Assembly: GCF_014595955.1 (NCBI RefSeq)
Contig: NZ_JABVCF010000008.1
Span: 236,359-300,358, forward strand
Direction of reading: 5' to 3'
Source of the DNA: Pseudaminobacter soli (ex Zhang et al. 2022)
GTDB lineage: Bacteria; Pseudomonadota; Alphaproteobacteria; Rhizobiales; Rhizobiaceae
Length of the DNA: 64,000 nt
The notes under the pieces are model-generated. The model was given only the letters and a program-made list of their open reading frames with translations. It did not search any database and was not told where the DNA came from. Numbering within the stretch: the stretch's first letter is position 1; every line of letters starts with the position of its first letter. The position numbers and the translations under genes are program-made. This document shows positions 42,100 through 51,097 of the stretch, in pieces.

Positions 42100-43365
42100 T
42101 TACATCTGCGCTTCGGCGGCGTCGGCCATGGCGTTGGCCGCGTCCTGAGCGGACATGCCGGGGGTGGCCACGAACTCGGTGATCGTGTCCATGATGGCGC
42201 CGCGCACCTTCTGCGGAACGGTCATGTTGTGCGCCATGGAGCGCACCAGCGTGCCTGCGTCGATCGAGGCCTGCAGGTCCTTCTGCGCGATCTGCTGGCA
42301 GGGGTTGAAGCCGTTGGAGAGATCGACGTCGAGCCGGGCCGGGATCGAGCCCTTGGTCTGGTTGAAGATGGTCTGGAACTCCGGCGACAGGATCGTGCTC
42401 GCAAGCAGCTTCTGCCCCTCCACATAGTCAGGGTCGGTCTGCTTGAAGAACACAATGGAGTCGGAGTTGAGGATGAAGCCCGGCTTGCCCCAGTCGGTCG
42501 GCGCCTGCGCGCAGGTATAGTCGGTTCCCTCCTTGAAGCCGGCGGCGGTCAGCAGGCCGATGGTCCAGTCGCCCATGATGTGGAACGCAGCCTCGCCGCG
42601 GCCGACGAGATGCGACATGGAATCCCAGTCGCGCCCATTCATGCCGGGATCCATGTATTTCGAGGTCATGGTGCGGAACTGTTCGAAGGCCTTGACCATG
42701 CCTTCGCTGCGCATCGCGTCAACATTGCCCTCGACGAAGGCCTTCTTGAAGAGATCGAGATCCTGGCCGTACACCACTACCTCGAACACGGTGGAGTCGG
42801 TCCAGTCCGCGGTCGAGTGCGACAGGCAGATTTTGCCGGTTGCCACGATCTTGTCGCAGGCGGCGTTGAACTCCGCCCAGGTCTTCGGGATCTCCGTGAC
42901 GCCGGCCGCTTCCATCACCTTGGGCGACGCCCAGATCCAGTTGATGCGGTGGATGTTCATCGGCGCGGCCACCCAGTGACCGGCGGGCTTCATCACCGGT
43001 AGCAGTTCCGGCGCGACGACCTTCTCCCAGCCTTCGGCCGCAGCGAGATCGTCGAGATTGGCGGTCATGCCGGTCTCGTTCCACTCGGCGATCTCGGGGC
43101 CCTTCAACTGCACCGCGGGCGGCGCATTGCCGGCGATCACGTCGGCGCGCAGCTTGGCGAGCGTGTTGGCGGTGTGACCAGCGATGGAGGTCTGCTGCCA
43201 CTTTCCGCCCTTGGCCTCGAACATCTCGCCGAGCTTGGCGATGGCCTGGGCGTCCGAGCCGGTCGCCCACTGGTGGAGCATGTTGGTCTTGGGCTCGGCA
43301 TGAGCCACGCCGATCAGAAAAGTAGACGCCGCCGCGGCGGCGAGTGCCGTCCTCAGATACTTCAT
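42100..43365 (-). CDS. Sugar ABC transporter substrate-binding protein (family 1)
   Basis: Periplasmic family-1 binding protein, 421 residues. Signal peptide MKYLRTALAAAAASTFLIGV with cleavage after AHA, then TNMLHQWATGSDAQAIAKLGEMFEAKGGKW and HTANTLAKLRADVIAGNAPPAVQLKG. Resembles glucose/mannose-type binding proteins of rhizobia. First gene of the sugar operon; divergent from the ROK regulator across 125 bp. Confidence 0.92.
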   Translation of the reverse strand: MKYLRTALAAAAASTFLIGVAHAEPKTNMLHQWATGSDAQAIAKLGEMFEAKGGKWQQTSIAGHTANTLAKLRADVIAGNAPPAVQLKGPEIAEWNETGMTANLDDLAAAEGWEKVVAPELLPVMKPAGHWVAAPMNIHRINWIWASPKVMEAAGVTEIPKTWAEFNAACDKIVATGKICLSHSTADWTDSTVFEVVVYGQDLDLFKKAFVEGNVDAMRSEGMVKAFEQFRTMTSKYMDPGMNGRDWDSMSHLVGRGEAAFHIMGDWTIGLLTAAGFKEGTDYTCAQAPTDWGKPGFILNSDSIVFFKQTDPDYVEGQKLLASTILSPEFQTIFNQTKGSIPARLDVDLSNGFNPCQQIAQKDLQASIDAGTLVRSMAHNMTVPQKVRGAIMDTITEFVATPGMSAQDAANAMADAAEAQM

Positions 43366-43490
43366 CGTCTCACTCCCATTTGACGGTTCATTGCGACCGT
43401 TTCATATGACGCTGTCGAACTTCTCGACGCGCCTATTTTTTTCTAGAATGATCAAATAAGGGGATCAGTCAAGCAGGTCCTCGCTCAAGA

Positions 43491-44687
43491 ATGACAAAAC
43501 AACTTCTGAAATCATTGCTGGTCGACACCCCGGCCGGATCGCCCGAAGGCCTTATCGTGCGCTGCCTCAGCCAGCGCGGGGCGATCTCCGCGGCGCAAAT
43601 CTCGAAACTTACCGGACTGGCGCGCTCGACGGTCTCTACCGCTCTAACGGGACTGAGACGGTCGGGCGTCGTCGTGGAATCTTATTCTGTCGACGAAGGA
43701 ATTAAGGGGGTAGGCCGGCCGGCCGCCACGCTGGCGCTCAATCCGGAAGCGGGCACCTGCGTCGGTATCCACCTCAGCCTCGACGAGATCCGGGTCGTCG
43801 TCGCGGACGTGTCTCATTCCTTCATTGCCGAAAAAACAGTCACCCTCGGCCTGGACTACCCGCCAGACCGTGCGGCAAAGCTCACCAAAGCTGCAATCGC
43901 AGAATGCTACGATGAGAACAGCTTGCCCGTCTCCGGCCTCCTGGGTGTAGGGGTTTCCGTCTCGGGACCGGTCAGCCCCGAAGGCGTCGTCCAGCGAGCC
44001 AGCATCGTTCCCACTTGGGCTGGCGTCAATATACGGGACGTCTTCGGGCCGGTGCTGCAGCAGCCGATCTTCGCCGCCAACGAGAGCAACTGCTCGGCGA
44101 TCGCCGAAATGATGTGGGGTGCGGCCGTAGGCTGTGAGGATTTCGTGCTGTTCAAGATCGATCTCGGCGTCGGCGGCGCGATCGTGCAGCAGGGCCGCCT
44201 CGTCACCGGGATCGCCGGCGGGGCGGGCGAATTCGGCCACATCAGCATCGATCCTGCCGGCGATCTCTGCCGGTGCGGCAATCGCGGCTGTCTCGAGCTC
44301 TACGCCAGCTTCAAGCGGCCGCTTGAGCAGATCGAGCGCGTGAAAGGTTTTCGCGTGACGATGGATGACGCGATGCGGATGGCCGCGGAGGGCGATGTCG
44401 GGGCATTGCGCATGATCGAGGACACGGCCGAGTTCGCAGGCCGGGGCCTGGGCATCATCGGGTCGATCATCAATCCGCCGCTCATCATCATCGGAGGGCG
44501 CATGGCGCTGGCCGGCGACATGCTGCTCAACCCGCTGATCGCCGCCTATGAGCGCCACACACTCATCAAGTCGCGCGATGTCACCCCGGAAAGCCGCACG
44601 CGCATCATCAAGGGCAAGCACACGGAGAACGATTCTCTGCTCGGCGCCGTCGGCCTAGCGCTCAGTCACCACGGCATGCTCAAGTAG
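43491..44687 (+). CDS. ROK-family transcriptional regulator
   Basis: 398-residue regulator. An N-terminal winged helix (RCLSQRGAISAAQISKLTGLARSTVSTALTGLRRSGVV) is followed by a ROK sugar-kinase-like domain: GVGVSVSGPVSPEG, GEFGHISIDPAGD and the zinc motif CRCGNRGCLELYAS. It is divergent from the sugar binding-protein gene, so it most likely represses that operon until the sugar binds. No clear operator dyad was picked out in the 125 bp between the two starts. Confidence 0.92.
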   Translation: MTKQLLKSLLVDTPAGSPEGLIVRCLSQRGAISAAQISKLTGLARSTVSTALTGLRRSGVVVESYSVDEGIKGVGRPAATLALNPEAGTCVGIHLSLDEIRVVVADVSHSFIAEKTVTLGLDYPPDRAAKLTKAAIAECYDENSLPVSGLLGVGVSVSGPVSPEGVVQRASIVPTWAGVNIRDVFGPVLQQPIFAANESNCSAIAEMMWGAAVGCEDFVLFKIDLGVGGAIVQQGRLVTGIAGGAGEFGHISIDPAGDLCRCGNRGCLELYASFKRPLEQIERVKGFRVTMDDAMRMAAEGDVGALRMIEDTAEFAGRGLGIIGSIINPPLIIIGGRMALAGDMLLNPLIAAYERHTLIKSRDVTPESRTRIIKGKHTENDSLLGAVGLALSHHGMLK

Positions 44688-44723
44688 GTCGTTCCTGTCC
44701 CGGCTTAGCAGAGATGTGGTCCC

Positions 44724-46112
44724 TCACACAGGTGCGGAGCCGGCCGCCCGAAAAATCTTCCCCGGATTGAGAATGTTTTGAGGGTCGAGTACGGACTTGA
44801 TTGCGGCCATGGCCGCGATCTCTGCCTGACTGCGTGAGCGGCCGAGCCAGTCGCGCTTGCTCAGACCGATGCCGTGCTCGGCCGAAATGGCGCCGCGTCT
44901 CGCAGCGACGAGATCATAGACGATCCGCTCCGCAATGGGCTTCTTATCTTTGGATGGCAGGCCGATCGCCACGTGCAGGTTGCCGTCTCCCATGTGGCCG
45001 AAGACATGCAGTCCCGAATGGCCGGGAAGCTGCTCGTCCACCGCCCGCGCCAGGTCGCGGCCGAACGACTCCATGTCCTCCAACGCCAGCGAGACATCGA
45101 AGTCCCCCATCTCGGAGAACAGCGCCATCTCGGCTTCGAAATCCTCGCGGATCCTCCAAAAAGCATCGCGCTGGGCAACCGACTGGGCGATCGCCGCATC
45201 GACTGCGCCGGCCTCCATCGCCTCCACGATGAGCCGCTCGAAGCGGGCCGCATCGGCCTCCGGCTCGAACCCTTCCGCTTCGCACAGCACGTAGTACGGC
45301 AATCCCCGTCGGACGGGAGCGCGCAGGCGTCCCTCCTCGGTGTTGAGATCGTAAAAGTCGCGCCAGATCACCTCGAAGGAGGAAAGCGTACCCGCCAGGC
45401 CGCGCGACAGCGTCCCGAGAAGTTTCGGGATCGGACCGAATTCCTCGAATGCCAGGAACGCGGTCTGCACCGAGATCGGTTGCGGATGTAGCCGCAGCAC
45501 GGCACGGGTGATGATCCCCAGCGTGCCTTCCGATCCGATGAAGAGCTGCTTGAGATCGTAGCCCGTATTGTCCTTGGCGTAGGGCGTCAGATGCTCGAGG
45601 ACGGTGCCGTCGGCGAGAACGACCTCCAGTCCAAGCACCTGCGCGCGGGCCGAGCCGTAGCGCATCACCTGCACCCCGCCGGCATTCATGGCGAGCAGCC
45701 CGCCGATCGTGGCGCTGCCCCTCGCCCCGAGGTCCAGGCCGACCCGAAGCTCCTGCCCGGCGGCGTGGTCCTGCAGGCGCTGCAGCACGGCGCCGGCCTC
45801 CACCTCGACCCAGCCGGAATCGGCTGCGATCTCGCCGATGCGGCTCATCCGTTCGAGCGACAGGAGGATGTGGTCGGGTTCGGCCTCGGTGCCGCGCACG
45901 AGATTCGTGCGTCCGCCCTCGGGGATGACCACTTGCCCGCGCGCATGGCAGAGAGCGAGAATGGCTGAGACCTCCGCCGTCGATGCGGGCCGGACCAGCC
46001 CGAGCGCCCTGGTGGCATCACTGGACCAGAAGTCGATCGCGCGGGTCTCGATCTGCTCTCGGCCGAGCACGTGGCCGGCGCCGACGATTGCCGCAAGGTC
46101 GTCCAGGATCAT
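44724..46112 (-). CDS. FAD-linked 2-hydroxyacid dehydrogenase (GlcD/D-lactate dehydrogenase type)
   Basis: 462-residue flavoenzyme with an N-terminal PCMH FAD-binding domain (VRPASTAEVSAILALCHARGQVVIPEGGRTNL; GARGSATIGGLLAMNAGG; QLFIGSEGTLGIIT) and a C-terminal FAD-oxidase domain (VFGHMGDGNLHVAIG; AISAEHGIGLSKRDWL) with the His motifs that bind metal and substrate. It oxidises a D-2-hydroxy acid and passes electrons to a quinone, cytochrome or flavoprotein. Divergent from the aminotransferase gene (94 bp); the two may convert related 2-oxo, 2-amino and 2-hydroxy acids. Confidence 0.88.
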   Translation of the reverse strand: MILDDLAAIVGAGHVLGREQIETRAIDFWSSDATRALGLVRPASTAEVSAILALCHARGQVVIPEGGRTNLVRGTEAEPDHILLSLERMSRIGEIAADSGWVEVEAGAVLQRLQDHAAGQELRVGLDLGARGSATIGGLLAMNAGGVQVMRYGSARAQVLGLEVVLADGTVLEHLTPYAKDNTGYDLKQLFIGSEGTLGIITRAVLRLHPQPISVQTAFLAFEEFGPIPKLLGTLSRGLAGTLSSFEVIWRDFYDLNTEEGRLRAPVRRGLPYYVLCEAEGFEPEADAARFERLIVEAMEAGAVDAAIAQSVAQRDAFWRIREDFEAEMALFSEMGDFDVSLALEDMESFGRDLARAVDEQLPGHSGLHVFGHMGDGNLHVAIGLPSKDKKPIAERIVYDLVAARRGAISAEHGIGLSKRDWLGRSRSQAEIAAMAAIKSVLDPQNILNPGKIFRAAGSAPV

Positions 46113-46206
46113 CTTCGGCCTCGTCCTCTCAACTTATCGAGTCTGGCCCTTGTCTTGGCCACGAAGTTGCTTATGCACCGCACCGGACCGTTTTGGGAGA
46201 ATTTCG

Positions 46207-47370
46207 TTGCCGCCCTTCAATGCGCATGTGGATCGTCTCGCGCCGCCGGCCGTGCCTGCGGTGCAGGCCTGGGCCAGGGAGTATCGCGACGGCCTCGGGC
46301 CGCTCATCGACATGTCGCAGGCCGTGCCAGGCTATCCGCCGCACCCGGACATGCTGCGCTTCCTGGCGGAAGAAGCTGGCTCGACGCGCAACACCGGCTA
46401 TGGCGACATCGAGGGCGAACCGGCGCTGCGCACTGCCTACGCGGCCGATTCCGCCAGGCTGTACAGGGCCCAGATTGGCGCGGAAAACGTGCACATCACC
46501 TCCGGCTGCAACCAGGCCTTCGTCGTGTCGGCGCTGGCGGTGGCTGGACCGGGCGATGCCGTCCTCGCCGTCAATCCCGTCTACTTCAACCATGAGTCCA
46601 CCCTAAGAATGCTGGGCATCCGGGTGGCGACAGTGGATGGACGTGCGGCGGACGGTTTTCTGCCTTCGGTCGAGGCGATCGAGAAGGCGCTCACCCCGGA
46701 CGTGCGGGCGGTGGCGTTGGTCTCGCCCAACAACCCCACTGGCGCGGTCTACCCGCCCGACCTTCTCAAGGCGATCTTCGAGCTTTGCCGCCGGGAGAAG
46801 CGCTGGCTCATCCTCGACGAGACCTATCGCGACTTCCTGCCCGACGGGGGACAGCCGCCGCACGGGCTCTTCGCCAAGGCCGACTGGGAGCAGAACCTGA
46901 TCGGGCTCTACAGCTTTTCCAAAAGCTTCTGCATCCCTGGTCATCGACTGGGCGCGATCACCGCGGGGACCGCACTGGTGGCGCAGGTCGCCAAGATCAT
47001 GGATAATCTGCAGATCTGCGCCCCGCGCGCCGCGCAGGCCGCCCTGGCGCGAGCCATTCCGATCTTGGACGACTGGCGACAAGCCAACCGAGTCACGATC
47101 CAGTCGCGCACCGCGGTGCTGAAGGCGGTGATCGCGCAATGCCCGGGCTGGGAGATCGACGCCATCGGCGCCTATTTCGCCTATATCCGCCATCCCCTTG
47201 AGGGCCTCGACTCCATCGCAGTCTCCGAGCGGCTCGCCAAAGAGGCAGGCGTGGTGACAATCCCCGGCGGCTTCTTCGGTCCCGGCCAGGAAAGGCACCT
47301 GCGTTTCGCCTTCGCCAATGCAGTCGAGGAGACGATCTCGCTGCTGCCGGATCGGCTGAGGGCGGTTTAG
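46207..47370 (+). CDS. PLP-dependent class I/II aminotransferase (TTG start)
   Basis: 387-residue fold-type I aminotransferase. Substrate and PLP motifs: NTGYGDIEGEPALRTAYA, ITSGCNQAFVVSAL, LVSPNNPTGAVYPP, LILDETYRDFLPDGG and the lysine motif LYSFSKSFCIPGHRLG. The proposed start is TTG at 46207 with GGGAG seven bases upstream; the open frame further upstream crosses the divergent dehydrogenase gene, and a GTG at 46228 is the alternative. It ends next to a strong bidirectional hairpin and is convergent with the arginine-deiminase-like gene. Confidence 0.87.
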   Translation: MPPFNAHVDRLAPPAVPAVQAWAREYRDGLGPLIDMSQAVPGYPPHPDMLRFLAEEAGSTRNTGYGDIEGEPALRTAYAADSARLYRAQIGAENVHITSGCNQAFVVSALAVAGPGDAVLAVNPVYFNHESTLRMLGIRVATVDGRAADGFLPSVEAIEKALTPDVRAVALVSPNNPTGAVYPPDLLKAIFELCRREKRWLILDETYRDFLPDGGQPPHGLFAKADWEQNLIGLYSFSKSFCIPGHRLGAITAGTALVAQVAKIMDNLQICAPRAAQAALARAIPILDDWRQANRVTIQSRTAVLKAVIAQCPGWEIDAIGAYFAYIRHPLEGLDSIAVSERLAKEAGVVTIPGGFFGPGQERHLRFAFANAVEETISLLPDRLRAV

Positions 47371-47379
47371 CACCGCAAC

Positions 47380-47403
47380 CCACCTCCCCCAGGGGGGAGG
47401 TGG
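47380..47403. terminator. Bidirectional hairpin between convergent genes
   Basis: CCACCTCCCCC, one spacer base, then GGGGGGAGGTGG: an 11-bp stem placed between the aminotransferase stop (47370) and the convergent hydrolase stop (47422). There is no long T-run. Its CCTCCCCC core is related in style to the palindromic element at 38084-38275. Confidence 0.6.
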
Positions 47404-47421
47404 AGGCGCCCTCCCCTCCTC

Positions 47422-48354
47422 CTACGCCTCGCGCCGCAGCGCCTGCGCCATGCAATGAATGCCGCCACCGGTCTTGGAGATCTCGCTCATCTCGACCGCG
47501 GCGACCTCGAAGCCAAGCGCGCGAAGCTTGCCGATCAGCGTCTGACTGATGGTCGGCGCGATCACCCGGTCGCGGCCGAGCGACATGAAGTTGCAGCCGA
47601 GAGCCATGGTGTCGCGGAACGGCACGTCGATGATCTCGTGGCCCTTGCCCTTCAGCCAGTCGACGATGCCGGGCTCGGTGCAGTCGAGGCAGACGGCCGT
47701 GAGCTTCGGGGCGATCGGCACGACCATCAGGTCGATGTGCACGTAATACTCGTCGATGAAGGCGATCCGGGTCTCCCAGCCCTCCTTCTCGAACCAGTCC
47801 TGCACCTGGCGCGCGCCCTCTTCCTGCGTGCGCGCCCCGCCGCAGCCGATCAGCACCACGCCGTCCTCGATCACATTGAAGTCGCCGCCCTCAAAAGTGC
47901 CGGCCGTGACCATGTCGTAGATCGGGATGCCGAGCTTCTCGTAGGTACGGATGGCGGCATAGTTCTCGCCCCGCCGCCACCAGTTGGCCATTGCCGTGAT
48001 GAACGCGCCGTAGGGCGTCATCACCGAGGAGTCGCGCGAGTAGACCTGCATCGGCAGTTCCGGCGTCGGCTCATGCCAGTGCACGCGCACGCCGAAGTGC
48101 TCGTAAGCCGCGACGAGTTCCTTGTGCTGGGCCTGCGCCACCTGGATGTTGCAGGGCGCCTCGCGCAGGTGTTTGCGCGACAGCGAACTGGTGGCCATAT
48201 GGCGCAGGAAGGCCGGCGAGCCGAGCAGCACGTCGATCAGCGGGTCCGTCTCGTTGCGGAAACCCCACTGGGCAAGCACCGGGGTGCCGCCCTCGGGGCG
48301 GCGGCGCTGCAGCGAAAAAGGCTCGTCTGTCTCGAACGTCTCGTGGCGGGTCAT
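47422..48354 (-). CDS. Arginine deiminase/DDAH-superfamily amidinohydrolase or amidinotransferase
   Basis: 310-residue pentein-fold enzyme. Substrate motif SRDSSVMTPYGAFI, acidic GTFEGGDFNVIEDG, catalytic His in YYVHIDLMVVP and catalytic Cys301 in TGGGIHCMAQALRR. The superfamily cleaves or transfers the guanidino group of arginine-like compounds: arginine deiminase gives citrulline plus ammonia, DDAH gives citrulline plus dimethylamine, and amidinotransferases move the amidino group. Sequence alone does not decide which. The start at 48354 has GGAGGAGAG upstream. It lies 13 bp after the M20 amidohydrolase gene, so both probably act on one guanidino or N-acyl-amino-acid substrate. Confidence 0.85.
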   Translation of the reverse strand: MTRHETFETDEPFSLQRRRPEGGTPVLAQWGFRNETDPLIDVLLGSPAFLRHMATSSLSRKHLREAPCNIQVAQAQHKELVAAYEHFGVRVHWHEPTPELPMQVYSRDSSVMTPYGAFITAMANWWRRGENYAAIRTYEKLGIPIYDMVTAGTFEGGDFNVIEDGVVLIGCGGARTQEEGARQVQDWFEKEGWETRIAFIDEYYVHIDLMVVPIAPKLTAVCLDCTEPGIVDWLKGKGHEIIDVPFRDTMALGCNFMSLGRDRVIAPTISQTLIGKLRALGFEVAAVEMSEISKTGGGIHCMAQALRREA

Positions 48355-48367
48355 GGGCGCTCTCCTC

Positions 48368-49963
48368 CTACTGATTGGGCGGTGTGGGTATCCACCAGTC
48401 GCGGCCGCGCGGCGTGGTCACATATTCGGGCCAGCGGAAATGGATGGGCGGGTCGTAGTCGCAAAGCGGCGGCAGCCATTCCGAGCCGCCTACTCCGCCG
48501 CCGGTGCGGCGGGTAAATTCGTCCATGGCGTCGCTCCGCGCGCCTTCGTCCTCGAGAAGGCGAAGCGCGATCAGCGAGATGCATTTCGCGGCCGAGACCA
48601 CCATAGGATCGATCGTTTCGGGGATTCCGCCTAGCGCATTCATGGCCCAGGCCGGCGGGGACGCGCCGTTCGGCGAGCGCAGCGCGGGCCGCGCCACATA
48701 GAAGCGGGCAGTCGGCGCGTGCCAGCACATGTCGGTGTAGTCGTCCGAGGTGGAGTGAGTCTGCGAGGGCGGCAGGTCGCGGCGCAGGATTTTTTCCGCT
48801 TCCCACGGCGCGATCAGCGCCTCGCATTCGGGGATGAACGGCTCCTCGGTGTCGACCCCCAGCGCATTGCGCTGGATTTCGCGGGCGATGGCCTTGGCGG
48901 AAGCATCCCATTGCGGCGGGCCAACCGTGCTCAGCGCATCCCAGGCGAGGTTCGCCATGGCGTGGTTGGCAAGGCCCGGCCGGGATTTGCACACCCAGTG
49001 GCGCTCGAACCGACAGCCGCTCAACCCTGCCGCACTCGCGGCGATGCGGTCGAGCGCGGCGGTCACCTGCTCCGCCATGGCCAGCGTTGGGACGCGAATC
49101 ATGAACTGCACCTCGGCGAGTGCGGCCGGCAGGTTGTCGGCGGTGGCCTGGCCGGCGGTCAGCACGGCGTCCGAGATCGACCAGCCGCCCTGATGCGGCA
49201 GCATGGAATCGCGCAGCGCCTTGGAATGCATGAGCATCAGCATCAGCGCGTCGTTGGCGCCGGGCGCGCGGACCGCCGAATGCGACTGCGGGATCGGCGC
49301 GCCGTCACCTCCTGCATTCCAGCGCTCGGGGGCGTCGCAGACGAAGCGGTAGATCATCGAGTAGGCCGCGCCGCAGTGGGTGTCCCAACGCGCCGTGTTG
49401 CACAGCGGCAGCATGTAGAACGGGTGGAACGAGATCATGCCGGCCAGCCCGTCATAGTAGCCGCGCGCCGCATGGATGGGCTTCGAGCCGCGCACCTTCT
49501 CGGCAGGCTCGCCTGTGAAGCGAAGCGTGCCCGGGATGCCATGCCGCTCCATCGCGGCCTTGGTCGCGAGCAGGCCGCCCAGGCCCGCCATGCCGAGCCC
49601 CGAATGCGGATCGGTGTGCCCGCCCGCAAATTCGCTCAAGCCCGCGCGCGGGCGCCTGGCCGTCGCAGCATCCTGGCAGTTGCCGGGAATCCCGTCATAT
49701 TCCGCATACATGCCGATGGTCGGACCCGACGCGTTGCCGCCGGCGCGGCTCGTCCAGTGGGCGCAGAAGGCGGTGGGCATGCCACCCGAGCCCTCTTCGA
49801 CCGAAAAACCTTCCGCCCTCAGCCGCTCGACATACCATGCGGCCGACTGATACTCGCGCCAGGCGGTCTCGCCGAAATCGAAGATCGTCTTCGTCCACGC
49901 CGAAAGGTTTTGGCGGGCGGCGTTCACATGGGCGAGCGCGGTTTCTTGAGCTGACGTGGTCAA
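48368..49963 (-). CDS. M20-family amidohydrolase (AbgB-like)
   Basis: Metallo-amidohydrolase of about 531 residues. Metal and fold motifs: GPTIGMYAEYDGIPG, GHTDPHSGLGMAGLGGLLATKAAM, LRFTGEPAEKVRGSKP and SDDYTDMCWHAPTARFYV; an Ala-rich dimerisation insert covers the middle. AbgB-like enzymes split amide bonds of N-acyl amino acids such as p-aminobenzoyl-glutamate. No signal peptide. The start is uncertain: TTG at 49963 has AAGGAG six bases upstream, whereas ATG at 49978 and 49993 lack a ribosome site. Divergent from the LysR gene; the next gene is the deiminase-like enzyme. Confidence 0.85.
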   Translation of the reverse strand: MTTSAQETALAHVNAARQNLSAWTKTIFDFGETAWREYQSAAWYVERLRAEGFSVEEGSGGMPTAFCAHWTSRAGGNASGPTIGMYAEYDGIPGNCQDAATARRPRAGLSEFAGGHTDPHSGLGMAGLGGLLATKAAMERHGIPGTLRFTGEPAEKVRGSKPIHAARGYYDGLAGMISFHPFYMLPLCNTARWDTHCGAAYSMIYRFVCDAPERWNAGGDGAPIPQSHSAVRAPGANDALMLMLMHSKALRDSMLPHQGGWSISDAVLTAGQATADNLPAALAEVQFMIRVPTLAMAEQVTAALDRIAASAAGLSGCRFERHWVCKSRPGLANHAMANLAWDALSTVGPPQWDASAKAIAREIQRNALGVDTEEPFIPECEALIAPWEAEKILRRDLPPSQTHSTSDDYTDMCWHAPTARFYVARPALRSPNGASPPAWAMNALGGIPETIDPMVVSAAKCISLIALRLLEDEGARSDAMDEFTRRTGGGVGGSEWLPPLCDYDPPIHFRWPEYVTTPRGRDWWIPTPPNQ

Positions 49964-50086
49964 GTGAAACTCCTTCATAGGGAAGGAGAACACCGATCAG
50001 CCAAGTGGAAAAGCGATCCTTTTTCGCCCCTCTTGCAAATTCCTTTCACCTCAGCACGATGCGCCCGAGCCGAGGAGGAGGTGAAA

Positions 50087-51004
50087 ATGTGGGTGCCGTC
50101 GACGCAGGCCCTGCGCGCATTGGACAGTTTCGCCCGGCACGGCAGTGTATGGCGGGCGGCCGACGAGCTGCACCTGACACGCAGTGCCGTCAGCCATCAG
50201 TTGCGCCTCCTTGAGCGGGAGCTCGGCTTCGAGCTGCTGCGGCGGGTCGGCAAGGGCGTTGAGTTGACGCCGCGCGGCAGGCGCTACGCCCATCAGGTGC
50301 GCAAGGCGCTCGCCACCTTGAGCGAGGCCGGGCAGGATCAGGCCGCCAACGGCCTCGGCGGCTCGTTCGCGTTGAGCTGCACGTCGGGCTTCGCCTCGCT
50401 CTGGCTCTGCACGCACATCGCCGAGTTCCAGAGCATGCACCCCGGTGTATCGCTGACGCTGCTCACGCCACGCCGGCTGGACGACGTATCCAACCCGGAT
50501 GCGGACGCCTTCATCGCCTTTGGCGATGGCGCATGGTCCAACAAGGCGGTGGAACTGCTCTGCGAGATCAGCTTCTCGCCGCTCTGCAGCCCGACGCTCC
50601 TCAACAAGCTCGGCGGCTTCTCCAAGCCGGCCGACGTATTGAAGGCAAACCTGCTGCATCTCGGCGACACCGAGGACTGGTCGCGCTGGCTCGCATTGGC
50701 AAGGGTCGAAAACCCCGACCCGGAGGGCGGCATCTTCTTCTCCGACATGAACCTGGTGTTCTCGGCGGCCATCGCCGGACAGGGGATTGCGATGGGCGAC
50801 GAGCTCACCAGCCGGAGCGCGCTGAACGAGGGACGGCTGGTCAAGCCGTTCGATCTGGCGATCAAGTCGCCGCGCTCCTACTTCCTCGTTTCCGAGCCGT
50901 CCCGGGCAGACCACCCGGTGCTGCGCGCCTTCGCTCAATGGCTCAGGTCGCGGCTCTCCGAGGCCGAGACGACCGCGCGATCGGAATACGTCCTGGCGTT
51001 CTGA
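50087..51004 (+). CDS. LysR-family transcriptional regulator (GcvA-like)
   Basis: 305-residue LysR protein. N-terminal wHTH: TQALRALDSFARHGSVWRAADELHLTRSAVSHQLRLLERELGFELL, followed by the effector domain (LSCTSGFASLWLCTHIAEFQSMHPGVSLTLLTP; FSDMNLVFSAAIAGQGIAMGDE). The ATG at 50087 has a GAGGAGGAGGTG site. Divergent from the M20 gene across about 120 bp and upstream of a polyamine-type transporter on the same strand, so it probably controls both. Confidence 0.92.
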   Translation: MWVPSTQALRALDSFARHGSVWRAADELHLTRSAVSHQLRLLERELGFELLRRVGKGVELTPRGRRYAHQVRKALATLSEAGQDQAANGLGGSFALSCTSGFASLWLCTHIAEFQSMHPGVSLTLLTPRRLDDVSNPDADAFIAFGDGAWSNKAVELLCEISFSPLCSPTLLNKLGGFSKPADVLKANLLHLGDTEDWSRWLALARVENPDPEGGIFFSDMNLVFSAAIAGQGIAMGDELTSRSALNEGRLVKPFDLAIKSPRSYFLVSEPSRADHPVLRAFAQWLRSRLSEAETTARSEYVLAF

Positions 51005-51097
51005 GGTGAATGGAATTTGCCGATCACACGAAAACAATTCGGTTGCGGCTGATGCCGCACGCCCGTACGCTCCTGACAAAAATCGGGGACCAGGGGA

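Noticed and set aside
45688..46206. Upstream extension of the aminotransferase gene
   Set aside because: Lies antisense over the FAD dehydrogenase gene and is Ser/Arg/Pro-rich; homologous sequence starts near the TTG at 46207.
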